From Tribonema minus (taxonomy: Eukaryota; Sar; Xanthophyceae; Tribonematales; Tribonemataceae): a stretch of DNA of 64,000 nucleotides. The stretch covers positions 744,001 through 808,000 of the forward strand of contig JAFCMP010000179.1 of NCBI GenBank assembly GCA_017506865.1, read 5' to 3'. This document shows positions 1 through 10,120 of the stretch, in pieces (within the stretch, counting starts at the first letter, position 1; each line of letters starts with the position of its first letter). Both the position numbers and the translations under genes were made by a program. The notes under the pieces are model-generated. The model saw only the letters and a program-made list of their open reading frames with translations, had not been told where the DNA came from and did not search any database.

Positions 1-41
1 GCACAGGTATCTGTTATTCTTAAGCTGCTACTTTCACTCAC

Positions 42-101
42 AGCAGTCGTGCGCGCGGCGCGGCGCTTGCGCGGGCTGGTCTCCATCTTGGCGCGGCGCA
101 C
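42..101 (-). CDS. candidate small basic exon (NLS-like)
   Basis: On the minus strand a GCAG acceptor (102-105) and a GTGAGT donor (36-41) bracket 60 nt with one open frame, giving a peptide with the basic run SPRKRRAAR. That run resembles a nuclear localisation signal or a basic tail. It lies downstream of the Gln-rich gene on the same strand and could be its last part, but I could not link the phases. The other two frames are also open, so this is tentative. Confidence 0.25.
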
Positions 102-106
102 CTGCA

Positions 107-700
107 CCTGCTCCTGCCTGCGCCATACCAATACGCATGCAGGCGGTTAGGGTTAGGTTTTGGGGTTTGAAGTTGAGGACAGGGTTTAGGGGAACGTTCA
201 TTGATTTACACGCCAATGTTCAGACTGGCACGTAGGGTTTGGATAAGAGTGGAGCGATAGCGTCAAGCGTTGGGGGCTTACCTGCTCCTGCCTGCGTCAC
301 ACCGATACGCAGACAGGCACTTAGGGTTGAGGTTCAGAGTTGAGGTTAGGGTTCTGGAGTAGGGTTATGCACACACAGATACCTGCACCTGCTCCTGCCT
401 GCGTCACACCAACGCACAGACAGGCACTTAGGGTTAGGCTCTAGGGTTTAGGACTGAGGTTAGGGTTGAGGGGAGGGTTCATTCATGTACACGACAATGT
501 TCAGACAGGCACATAGGGGTAGGATGAGAGTGGAGCGATAGCGGTTTAACTTAAACGCATTAGGGGCTTACCTGCTCCTGCCTGCGTCACATCAATACGC
601 AGACAGGCACGTAAGGTTAGGGCTCAAAGACAAGGGTAGGGTCAGGGTTAGGGTCGTGCACACACAGGTATGCGTGGCAGCACAGCAGCGTTGCGGACCC
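107..700. repeat. tandem repeat with TTAGGG-type tracts
   Basis: The word CCTGCTCCTGCCTGCG recurs at 107, 281, 388 and 571. Spacing alternates long-short-long (174, 107, 183), so the higher-order period is about 281-290 bp. Each copy is followed by ACAGGCACxTAGGG and degenerate TTAGGG runs. On the minus strand each copy ends in a GCAG|GTAAG-like donor, so these look like decayed copies of an exon end plus the start of its intron. No gene is evident between 700 and 1050. Confidence 0.75.
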
Positions 701-1170
701 TGACAGTGAACGTTAGCGTAGAGTGTGCGCGCACAATCGTTCTGCGTCGACTCTCGCCATGTGAAGCATAGCACATGCTGGGGGAAGCTGTGCAGTTTTA
801 CGGTACAGATAATCAGATACGCACCTTGGATTAGATCATTCTAGTGATTAGGCTTTCCTGCAATTAAGAAGTAAATAGACATGGGTCAGCTCTGCAGATG
901 CTTTCAGGCACCCGCCCCTCCCCTTTTCAACCTTCCTGAGCTGTCCAGCCCCCTGACTTAGCTCAAGTAGGGGTGCTGCCAACATCAAACCCTAATCCTA
1001 ACTAAGATGCCGCATGTTGCAACCGTGCTGTGCCCCTGCAGCTGCTGTGCAATTCACTGCGTGCACTTCACTGCGTGTTGCGCATTGCACCAGCAGTTGA
1101 CGCTCCACTGAGCCGTAATGCACACAAATACTGTGCCCCCCCCCCCCCCCCGCCACCCCCCCCCCGTGTT

Positions 1171-4100
1171 GCTTTCCAGCGGTAGCAGCGCGGCCTCTTG
1201 TTCATCGCAGCTGCGCACGCGTGAGGGTGCCACAACGCGCCTGGCACACTGTCATAGTAACTGCTGGCATGCCCTGCCGAACAGTTGACGCTCCGCTGAC
1301 CTCTGACCCCCCCCCCCCCCCCCTGCTTTCCAGCGATAGCAGCACGGCCTTTTGTTCATCGCAGTTATGCAGGCATGTGGCTGTCACAGCGCTCAGCACA
1401 CTGTCGCAGCTGCTCAGCAGCGCCGTCACATTGCTCAGTACGATGTGTCACAGCTACACGATCGTGCAAGCTGTCTGGAAAAGGGTCCGAAAAGGCACCG
1501 CTGCAGGCTGTGCCGTGGCACGGAGCGCTGCTGCAGCGCGTGACTCGGTGAGTGCTGACGCAGCTTGCGCGTTGTGTGCGCATACGGTCGCAGCTGCTCA
1601 GTAGTACATTGTCACAGCGCTCAGGACCATGTCAACGCGAATGCAACGCAAAATGTGCGACGCTGTCCAAAAAGATGTCCAACAAGGCACTACTGTAGAC
1701 TGTGCCGTGGCACGGAGTGTTGCTGCCGCGGGTAACACTGTGAGCGCTGACGCGGCTCGCGCGCTGCGTGGATGTCAGCGTACGACCGCAGGCACAACGC
1801 AGTCTCACCGCCACAGTCTCACCGCCGCCGCCAAGAAAAGCTATCACCAACAAGGCGCCGTTGTAGACTTGGCGTCGAGCGCTGCTGAGAGCGCGTACCT
1901 CTGAGCGTTGATGCAACTCGCGCGCGCGGCGCGCTCCGCGTGGATGTCAGCGTAAGACCGCAGGCGCAGCGCAGTCTCGCCGCCGCTGCCGTCGCCGCCG
2001 GCGGCGCCGCCACCGCCGCTGCAGCCCTCGCGATCGGAGCCGGAGCAGCTGCTGCGCTTCTGGTGCGAGGCGAGGCCTTTGGTTACGTGCCTGCGGCGCG
2101 CACCACCGCACGACACCGCAGCGCTCAACACCGGGCATTATCGGAAACTTCACTTTGCTGAATAAAATGGTGTTGGCAACGCTGCGTTTCTTCGGTGTGT
2201 GGGCAGCGGCCGTTGATCGATGCCAAGGTATGGTAGCAGTAGGGGTCAGGGCTGGTCCTAACCCTAAATCTAGCCTAAACCGAAGTGAACTTAGGGTTTT
2301 GTCTGACCTGAATCCGCGCACCGCATTGCACCGCACACCGCAGCGCTCAACACCACTTACCCTAACCCCTAGCCCAACGCTAAGCCTAGGGGTTTGTCTA
2401 ATCCTATCCCGCGCACCGCACGGCACCGCACACCGCAGCGCTCAACACCGGTGCCCATACCACCCTTTGTGAATGGTGTTTGTAACTGTTGTTGTTGTGT
2501 GACCCTTACTTTTTAAAAGCGACGGGGCGCTGTTGTTGCAGCCACACGTTCATGTGGGTTAGGATTGGCCTCAACCCTAATACCTCACCCTCAGCAGCGC
2601 ACACACCAGCTCAACAGCGCTCAACACCGGTGCATCGGAACCTGACTGTACATTGTTTCATGGACGCGGGGGCAGCCCCCCTACACTAATCCTAAACCTA
2701 ACCCTCCATTAGGGCCAGCAGCGGGGTCAGGGTTAGTCTTGATCTCAACCCTAACTCTAACCCTAGGCCAAACCCTCATCCTAGGATGTGTGTCTGAACG
2801 TGCCACACTTCTCGCACACGAGGCAATGGGCATCACGGCACGCGCTGATGACTCACGCCGTGGCGTGCAATGCACACTTCAGAACATCACGCCCTAACCC
2901 TAGCCCTATCCCTGACTGCGCACATCTCACAAACTCTGACCTCGCCCTAAGCCTGAGGCATTTTGGCAACAGCTCTGGGCACATTTTATTTCACACTGTG
3001 CCTATGTTCTACGCTCGCCAAGTTTTTTTAACTTGTGTATTGGGATGGTTTTTTTAATGGTCGAAAATAAGGGTGAGGTCCAGTCCTGGCGTTGACCCGC
3101 CCCGATATGTTGCTCAGCAGCTGCCACGCTCAACGTGCATGAGGCCAAGTGCATACTGACGCGTGCATGGAGCACGTGGTCACCCTGACACTGACTCCTA
3201 GGGTAACCCTCAGATGAGGGTTGGAGGTGAGGGTTACGCTAGGAGTCAGGGTAAAGGGTATGCCAAAATTCTGACCTACGCTAACCCTACCCCACGCATC
3301 GTGTCCTGGTGCATTGCACCACTCCATAATGCAATCCGTAGAGAGTGATGGCGCGCTCAATATGAAGCACTCTATGGCAGTCAACGCGCGACCCCCCCCT
3401 CCCGCCCCCCACATAAGCTCTGAACGATTCTGGTGCAAGTCAAAGCCGTGCATCTGCCCAGTTGGTGCGATGCCAAGCAGTGACCGCGCCACAATTTCGG
3501 CTTACGGCTAGGGGTTTGAATAAGGTAGGGTTAGGCTAACTCTCTCCGTAGACCCCAGCTAGGCTAACCCTGCCCCTAAACCCCTTACCCTACCGCTTGT
3601 TTTGAGGGGGCAAGACACCAGCATACAGTACACCAACGTCGCATTGTGATCGCACCGAACGAGCAGCAAGCGGTGGCGTGCAGCGCGCTACGCAACCGCG
3701 CATTTCTACAGCTACGCTGCGTTTGTCTAGGGGCTGTCGAAACGAAGTTCGCGATTAAAGCCTCGCACCCAACAGGGATATGAAGGCATGGCACAACGCA
3801 CTTAAAATCTGCGCGCATATGGCACGTGCTGCTTGAGACACAGGTGGCGCGCCTGAGTTGGCGCCTGGCGTGCAAGACGTGCACACAAATGCATGCACTG
3901 CATACCTTGACGTATGCATGTATGCTCGCATACATTAAAAGCGGTAGTGTGAGCCGTGCACGTAAACGCAATGCAATACACACAAAACGTGCCCTGTGCA
4001 CTGACTGCCTGGGAAGGCATCGAGCGAGACGCACACACACACACACATACCAATGATGCCATACAGCAGGCATTACCACCTAATGATATACTTCAACAGC

Positions 4101-7100
4101 TTCTTGAAGAGGTAAAATTAAAGTGCACTGCATATATATACACATACCTGTGGGCCCTGAGCCGCTGCTGTGCGCCCTGAGCCGCTGCAGCTCCTTCTTG
4201 TGCTCGCGCATGAGCTCTTCACTAATTCTATCAGTTCTTCGAGATGTGACTTCAACAAAGTAAATGCATACATACATACCTGTGCGCCCTAAGCCTCTGC
4301 AGCTCCTTCTTGCGCTCGCGCATGAGCTCTTCACTACTTCAATCAGTTCTTCAAGATGTGACTTAAAGTGCATATATACAAACCTGTGCGCCTTGAGCCG
4401 CTGCAGCTGATGTCATACAGCAGACGATATACCTGATGATACAAGCATACTTCCACATGTACTTGAAGAAATGAACAGTTGAAGTGCAAAACCTGGTACT
4501 CAGCACAACAAACATACTTCAACAACTTCTTGAAGTAGTGAATACACACCTGTGCGCCCTGAGCCGCTGCAGCTCCTTCTTGCGCTCGCGCATTAGCTCG
4601 TCAATGTTCACCGCCTTGCGGCGCGGAGACGCGCTGCCGGCCCTGTTCACATACATACATACCCAAAGCGACAGGTTGAGACGTTGAGACATGCTGCAGC
4701 CATTGTTTGCAAACAGCTTTAAAGTAAAACTTCAAAGTACATAATGATCACACAGCGCAGCAAGCATGGTGCCAAGATGTGCTGCCGCTTTTGTTGATAT
4801 ATTTCACACGCGCTGCCGGCCCTGTTCACATACATACATACCCAAAGCAATGGGTTGAGACGTGCTGCAGCCATCGTTTGAATTAGATAATGGTTGCACA
4901 GCGTAGTGAGCATAGTGTCGGGATGTGCTGCCGGCCCTGTCCACCTACATGACTACCCAAAGCACTGGCATGGGCGTTTGAAACTTGCTGCCGCTTTTGC
5001 CAATACGTTTCATGCATCTGTACATAGCGATAGCCATGGTAAGCTTGACTTCTGCAGCTTTAGGTTGAGTTTGCATCTATGCGCATCTACGCCTGAGTGT
5101 GTACACGGGACATACATACATACCCAGAGCAATGACATGGGCGTTGAGACGTGCTGCCGCCCTTTTTGCCTACAGCTTCAAAGTACACATACTTATCACA
5201 CAGCGCAGTAAGCATGGTGATCAGAAATGCTGCCAGCCCTGTTTGCACACATGCATGCATACACAATGACCGTTGAGGTATAGCTATATATAGGTGGCAG
5301 TACTCACCTCTGCGCCCTGCTGACCTTGGGCGTACTGCTGTACGTGTAACTGTCATTGAGCTGACCATCAGCGAAGTTAAGACAAGGCACCAGCAGATAG
5401 CTCACCGCAGCCCCTTCCGTCCCCTTGAGCGACGGGGGCTCGTACATGTACGACTAACTGTCATGTATCTGACTGAGCATCAGCATTCTAACGATCTGAA
5501 GACGAAGGCGGCAGTGCTCACCTCTGCGCCCCGCTGTCCTTGGGCGTATTGCTGTACATGTAACCGTCATTGCGCTGAGCATCAGCGAAGTTAAGACAAG
5601 GCACCAGCAGATAGCTCACCTCAGCCCCTTCCGTCCCCTTGAGCGATGGTTGTACATGTAACTGTCACGAATGTTGACTGAGCATCAGCGATCTGACGAC
5701 CTGAAAGGCAGCAGTGCTCACCTCTGCGCCGTGCTGTCCTTGGGCGTATCGCTGTACGTGTAACTGTCATTGGCGGCCGCTATGTCGCGCGGGGGGGTCA
5801 CAGGGGGGGGCGCAGGGATGTCGGCAGCCTGTGGAAATAAAAGAAAAAGCAACTCGCGTGGATCAAATGCGTGGATCAAATGGCGACTGTAAATGCCACG
5901 CGCGGCAAGTGCTCCAGGCTACATGCTCTCAGCTACAGTGTGACGCAAACTTGGAGGCTGCAGCAGCAACAGCAGTCAAACAAGGGTCGTGAGCACTTCA
6001 AGTCACATAGTACATGACAAAAGGGGTGACCCACGCTCGGCAACAGCAGCAGAACAGCAGCAGCAGCAGCAACAGCTCCACAGCGCTCAGCATCAAAAGC
6101 AGCAAAAGAAACCTAGCCGTTAGCCCTAACCCCTGACCCAGCCCTGGTGCTCAGCATCTACAGCAGCAGTGCTCAACCGCAACATTAGCAGCATAGCTCA
6201 ACAACAGCAGCGCTCTCACCTGCAGCGGCATAAGAGTAATGGAGTCTACGCCGTAGCGCTGCGCGGCGCTCAGCATCAACAGCAGCACCAACAAAAACTA
6301 ACCCTCAATTCTAACGCTGGTGCTCAGCATCACTAGCAGCAGTGCTCAACAGCAGCACCAGCGCTCTCACCTGCGGCGGCGTGATGGTGATGGAGTCGAC
6401 GCCGTAGCGCTGCGCGGCGCGCGCCTTCAACAGCAGCAGTGCTCAGCACCAATGTCAGCGCTCAACAGCAGCGTAGCGCGCGCCTTCAACAGCAGCAGTG
6501 CTCAGCAACACCAGCAACATCGCTTAACAGCAACACCACCGCTCTCACCTGCAGCGGCGTGACGGTGATGGAGTCGACGCCGTAGCGCTGCGCGGCGCGC
6601 GCCTTGACGTCGGGCCCCGCGCCATACCCCTCGCCACGCGGGGAGCCCGCGGCGGGTGCGCGCGGCGGAGACTGCAATGGGGATTGCAAATTTGGTTCAA
6701 AGATGGAAGTGAGCGATGCGAGCAACCGTGCATTTTCGCTGCGCTTGCAGATCACAACACGGTAGTGAGCCATGCACGCCTCGCTGAGGCATGCTGCGCT
6801 GCGCGGGGAGCCCGCAGCGGGCGCGCGCGGCGGAGACTGCAAATGGGGACGTTGTGAACAAACGCATGTGATTAGCCATGGTACCGTCTTGTCCACGTAT
6901 GCTCCAGGACACCTGGCCTTTTTTTCAAAAGGGGGCAGGGCGTTTAAAAGGGGTGGATGCGATTTGAGAAGAGGACAAAGATCGGCTTCTATGCACTTCG
7001 TTCCCCTGCTGGATGATTGGTCCGCGTCGTACTCCTCGCCATCCACAGCGTGCGCGTGCGGCAGAAACCGCCGCAGCTAAGCAAAGTCCGCAATGGCTGC

Positions 7101-7847
7101 CAGCAGCGGTCACATCCACATGTCTTGAAGTCTGAATTATCAAGTCAACTTCATGTTGTGCCATCGCCATCAGCGCTCACCGCAGGAGGCGCGCCGCCCC
7201 ATGACGCCGCCTGCTGCTACTGCGCACACTCTGCATCAGTGCTCTGCAGAGGTGCTGAATGAGACTTGTCACGATATGAAAACCTACATGACCCCAGCCA
7301 ACTCCAAACTGAGTTCTTCAGTACCCTGTAGCTGCCGTTAGTATTGTGCTCACCGCAGGTGTCGCGCCGCCCCACGGCGCCGCCCTCTGCTGCTGCTGCT
7401 GCTGCCGCTGCTGCTGCTGCGCAAACTCTGCACCAGCGCTCAGCTGCTCGACCAAAATTGTGGTATACAAAAATCCAAGTCAACTCATAGTCAACTTGAC
7501 GTCATTCTTTTAGGAACACACTGCAACTGCACTAAGTCGTGCTCACCGCAGGCGTCGCGCCGCCCCACGGCGCCGTCCGCTGCTGCTGCTGCCGCTGCTG
7601 CTGCTGCGCAAAGTCAGCATCAGCGCTCAGCTGCTCCACGACCACATCCGGCATCGCCGCCGGCGGGTGGTGATACGCGCCATCGGCATAAAACCCCTGC
7701 TGCTGCTGCTGCTGCGGCGGTGGCGCTGCGCCGTAGCGCTGCTGCTGCTGCTGCTGCTGGAAGGGGTTGGCGTGCGGAGGGCGCGGCATCGCCAGCGCGT
7801 AGCTGCGGTCCATGGACATGCCGGATACGTCCGGATCCTGAGCGCTG
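1171..7847 (-). CDS. Gln-rich / coiled-coil protein, multi-exon, function unknown
   Basis: I built this minus-strand gene from exons 7547-7847, 6549-6671, 5722-5828, 4550-4642, 1899-2051 and one whose upstream edge is at 1210. All junctions are AG|...|GT, and the phases agree throughout (2-0, 0-0, 0-2, 2-2, 2-2, 2). The protein begins within SAQDPDVSGMSMDRSYA, then has two poly-Gln blocks and VVEQLSADADFA. Next come a Pro/Ala/Gly-rich linker, RYGVDSITVTPLQ, NDSYTYSDTPKDS, and a charged helix (VNIDELMRERKKELQRLR) likely to form a coiled coil. A Gly-rich stretch and ALRLRSYADIHAERAARA follow. The first exon, upstream of 7847, and the 3' end, where the frame enters a G-homopolymer below 1171, are unresolved. 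I do not recognise the family. Poly-Gln plus coiled coil suggests a scaffold or regulatory protein, by inference only. Confidence 0.6.
1323..1800 (-). repeat. exon echoes downstream of exon 1899-2051
   Basis: On the minus strand the end of exon 1899-2051 (CTGCGGTCTTACGCTGACAT and onward to its donor) recurs in decayed form at about 1700-1790 and 1540-1600. The start of the next exon (AACAAGAGGCCGCGCTGCT, 1171-1210) has a second copy at 1327-1365 beside another C-homopolymer. Copies include the splice junction and some intron. Confidence 0.7.
2095..2640. repeat. CACCGCAGCGCTCAACACCGG repeat family, four local copies
   Basis: A segment ending CAGCGCTCAACACC, preceded by runs of GCACCGCA, occurs near 2112, 2335, 2428 and 2605. 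CCCTAA-type tracts and TTAGGGTTT lie between copies. From 2160 to 4100 I see only such repeats, CCCTAA-like runs (2250-2800, 2890-2930, 3180-3260, 3500-3600) and short open frames without splice support. Confidence 0.6.
4028..4052. repeat. (AC)n microsatellite
   Basis: A short run of CA dinucleotides sits in the presumed intron between exons 4550-4642 and 1899-2051 of the Gln-rich gene. Confidence 0.8.
4110..4420 (-). repeat. three echoes of the coiled-coil exon end
   Basis: The end of exon 4550-4642 (minus strand, reading ...RERKKELQRLRAH then donor) is repeated at about 4150-4220, 4275-4335 and, shortest, 4383-4412. Each copy keeps the GCTGCAGCGGCTCAGGGCGC block and a following GTATGT- or GTTTGT-like donor. 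The flanking intron words (ACTTCAAC, CTTCTTGAAGT) are also duplicated, giving a tandem period of about 110-160 bp. Confidence 0.85.
4643..5250 (-). repeat. acceptor-side echoes of exon 4550-4642
   Basis: The exon start with its upstream intron (plus strand GCTGCCGGCCCTGTTCAC then ACATACATACCCAAAG) recurs at about 4806, 4928 and 5228 with increasing divergence. Each copy carries the CAG acceptor. Confidence 0.8.
5289..5721 (-). repeat. donor-side echoes of exon 5722-5828
   Basis: The end of exon 5722-5828 (minus strand: NDSYTY..TPK...AQR then GTGAG) is repeated at 5289-5355 and 5513-5575. The intervening intron block (AAGACAAGGCACCAGCAGAT) is also duplicated, at 5378 and 5594. Copies are close to the functional exon, so the duplication is fairly recent. 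Confidence 0.85.
6040..6548 (-). repeat. donor-side echoes of exon 6549-6671 plus CAG-rich tract
   Basis: The exon end (RYGVDSITVTPLQ then GTGAG) is echoed at 6217-6270 and 6370-6425. Between the copies lie runs of CAGCAG and GCTCAGCATCAACAGCAGC in several near-copies. Only copy 6549-6671 keeps the whole exon. Confidence 0.8.
6781..7090 (-). repeat. acceptor-side echoes of exon 6549-6671
   Basis: The start of exon 6549-6671 with its acceptor (minus strand TTTGCAG|TCTCCGCCGCGCG) is repeated at 6793-6842. A more decayed copy lies at about 7030-7075. Flanking intron is included. Confidence 0.7.
7184..7546 (-). repeat. donor-side echoes of the poly-Gln exon
   Basis: The end of exon 7547-7847 (CAG-rich block, GGGGCGGCGCGACxCCTGCG, GTGAGC donor) is repeated at 7346-7450, which still reads VEQLSAGAEFAQQQ. 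A shorter copy lies at 7184-7245. Confidence 0.85.
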
Positions 7848-8420
7848 CTGCACGAGAGAGGCGAGTCACCGCAGGAAAAAAAGTTGAAGTTGGGGTGAGG
7901 TTTGGGTCAGAGGGAGGCGGAGAGTCACAGAGAGAGCCAAGAGACGGCGGGATACGCCACGGCGGCTGAGCACTGCCGTGCTGCTGCTGCAGCGACGGTA
8001 ACGGTTAAGCACAAGCTGGTATAGAGGCAAATGACGCCAGGCCGTGCTGCTGCTGCAGCGACGGTAACGGTTAAGCACAAGCTGGTATAGAGGCAAATGA
8101 CGCCAGGCTGAAGCGTAGCTGCGGTCCATCGAGAGGCCGGAGACGCCTGCTTCCTGAGCGCTGCTGCAGGGTAGGGTTGAAGTTGAAGTTGGGGTAAGGC
8201 TTTCGGTCAGAGAGAGGCGAAGAGGTACAGCAGCGGGAGGCGTGAGAGAGCGGGATACGTGGTTGAGCACTGCCGTGCTGCTGCAGCGGCAGCAGGAATG
8301 GTCTTTTAAGAAGCACCGGCTGCAGGCGGTCAGAATAAAGGCTGACCAGGACGTGAGTGACAGCGTAGCTGCGGGCCTTGACGGCCGCGCTTGCTGAGCG
8401 CTGCTGCGGGTTAGGGTTGA
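7848..8420 (-). repeat. acceptor-side echoes of the poly-Gln exon
   Basis: The start of exon 7547-7847 (CAG|C AGC GCT CAG ... GACCGCAGCTACGC) is repeated at 8106-8170, which reads SAQEAGVSGLSMDRSYA, and at 8362-8408. Intron blocks with GAGAGAG and TTGAAGTTGGGG are duplicated alongside. Confidence 0.85.
7975..8106. repeat. exact 66-bp tandem duplication
   Basis: Positions 7975-8040 and 8041-8106 are identical over all 66 bases (starting GCCGTGCTGCTGCTGCAGCG). No divergence is visible, so this is either very young or an assembly artefact. Confidence 0.9.
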
Positions 8421-8675
8421 AGTTGGGGTTTGGGTCAGAAGGTCAGAGAGAGGTGGAGAGTCGCAGAGAGAGAGAGAGAGGCAGAGAGGCGCAGCAGCGG
8501 ACGCATAAGTCCAGCGAGGAACAGAGAACTATGAGATGAAATCCAAGAAACATGGAAGTGAAGAGTGCTGTGAAAAGAGTTCCGCATTTCCTGCAGCGTG
8601 TTTTTGTAACTTCAAGCAGCTGACGTAACTTCAATAAGTTGTCCACGCACTGCCCACGCAGCGACCATCATGAAG

Positions 8676-8695
8676 CTAACCCTAACCCTAACCCT
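8676..8695. repeat. interstitial telomere-type CCCTAA tract
   Basis: Just over three perfect CTAACC units sit well inside the window and are not at a chromosome end. The stretch 8696-9350 contains no exon I can support. Confidence 0.85.
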
Positions 8696-9353
8696 GCCCT
8701 GCCATGTACAGCATTTGCCAACGAGCACTTTTCAGGTGTATGTATGGCAGGCACAGGCACTTGTACTTGCAAATTTAAGCCTCAAATGGCACCTGAAGTG
8801 ACACACAAGGCATGGCACAGCCACCGCCCGTCGCGTGACGCGCAACACACACTGGGTGACTGCAACAAGAAATGAGAATGTCATCATTTAATTTTGAGGG
8901 CGCTATTTAAGCCTTTTAAGAAAACAAACTTGCTTGTACACGCTTCAATGAGCCGAGGCCCCCAGGACCAGAGCAAAATGATGTTACAGTGGAAGCAGTG
9001 AATGGGGGGATGTGCGTTGATATGTGATAAAGTCCCCGAACCAAGGAACAAAATGCCCAAACAGTTGCAATGCCTTTTCTTCACTGCATACTCAGATTGA
9101 CAATTGCCAGAATTGCTGTTCGTGTGTGGGTGGAAGTTTGTCACTGCTGCTGTGAACCACCTGTGCTCAAAATTACCACATTGAGGCTTCCTATTCATCA
9201 GTGGGTGTCAGTTCATTATTGCTGCTGTGAGCAAAAATGCATGATCCACACTAGTAAATGGCCATGTAAACAATGCATGTGCCCAAAAAATCACCTGTCC
9301 TCGGCGTTCCCAAACAGCGGCGACCCCCCTGACTCATCTTGCGGGGCTGTGCC

Positions 9354-10080
9354 GCTCATGGTATGTATGTATGACCTGCACACCAAACAAGGACAGCAGA
9401 CGACAGTCCAATTTAATTCAAATGTGCTGGGATGCAGGCAAGTAGGTATGTAGGTATACAAGTAGTAGGGAAGGTAGTGTATCAGGGATCAGGACCCGCA
9501 GCTCGTGGTATGCATGTATGACCTTTGCACAAACAATGACAGCGGACAACAGACCACTTCAACACTTCAACTCTGCTGGGAGGCAGGTAGGAGTAGGTAT
9601 AAGAGCTAAAGAAGGTAGGGTACTAGGATCATGACATGCGGCCCAAGGCTCATGACGTCTGCACGCACCAGAAGATAGCGGACAACATTCCAGTTGAACG
9701 ATTTGATTTTGCTGGGAGGCAGGTAAGCAGGTCACCAGCGGTAAAGACGGTAGGGTATCAGTGTCATGATATGCAGCCCATGGCATAAATGACGTCTGCA
9801 CGCACCAAGAACAGCGGCCAACACTTCAATTCAACCATCAATTTTGCTGGGAGGCAGGCAGGAAGGCATGTAGGTCTGCACGAGGTAAGGCAGGTAGGGC
9901 ATCAGGGAATCAGGACATGCAGCTCATAATGGTATTTATGTAATAACTTTGCACACAACCAGGACAGCGAGACAACGCCACAGGCCACGGTCGCGTCTGC
10001 ACGCAAGCGCACGCCGTGGGAGGCAGGCATGTAGGTATGCAAGGCGGAAGGTATGTACAGTAGGGGTCTCAGGACACGCA
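9354..10080. repeat. five-copy tandem array, ~135-160 bp unit
   Basis: A unit with CATGxCCT, AACAATGACAGCGGACAAC, TGCTGGGAGGCAGG, GTAGGTAT and ATCAGGAxxxGCAGCTC repeats with period about 138-160 bp near 9354, 9502, 9640, 9775 and 9920. The array abuts 10078-10120, where the minus strand reads LRYGAANERSKPQL between a CAG acceptor and a weak GTGTCC donor. It may therefore be the echo array of that candidate exon. Confidence 0.75.
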
Positions 10081-10120
10081 GCTGCGGCTTGCTGCGTTCA
10101 TTCGCCGCGCCATAGCGCAG

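Noticed and set aside
107-700. A chromosome end, suggested by TTAGGG-like motifs at the left edge
   Set aside because: The runs are degenerate, in mixed context and no denser than several interstitial tracts further in, so they do not show a telomere.
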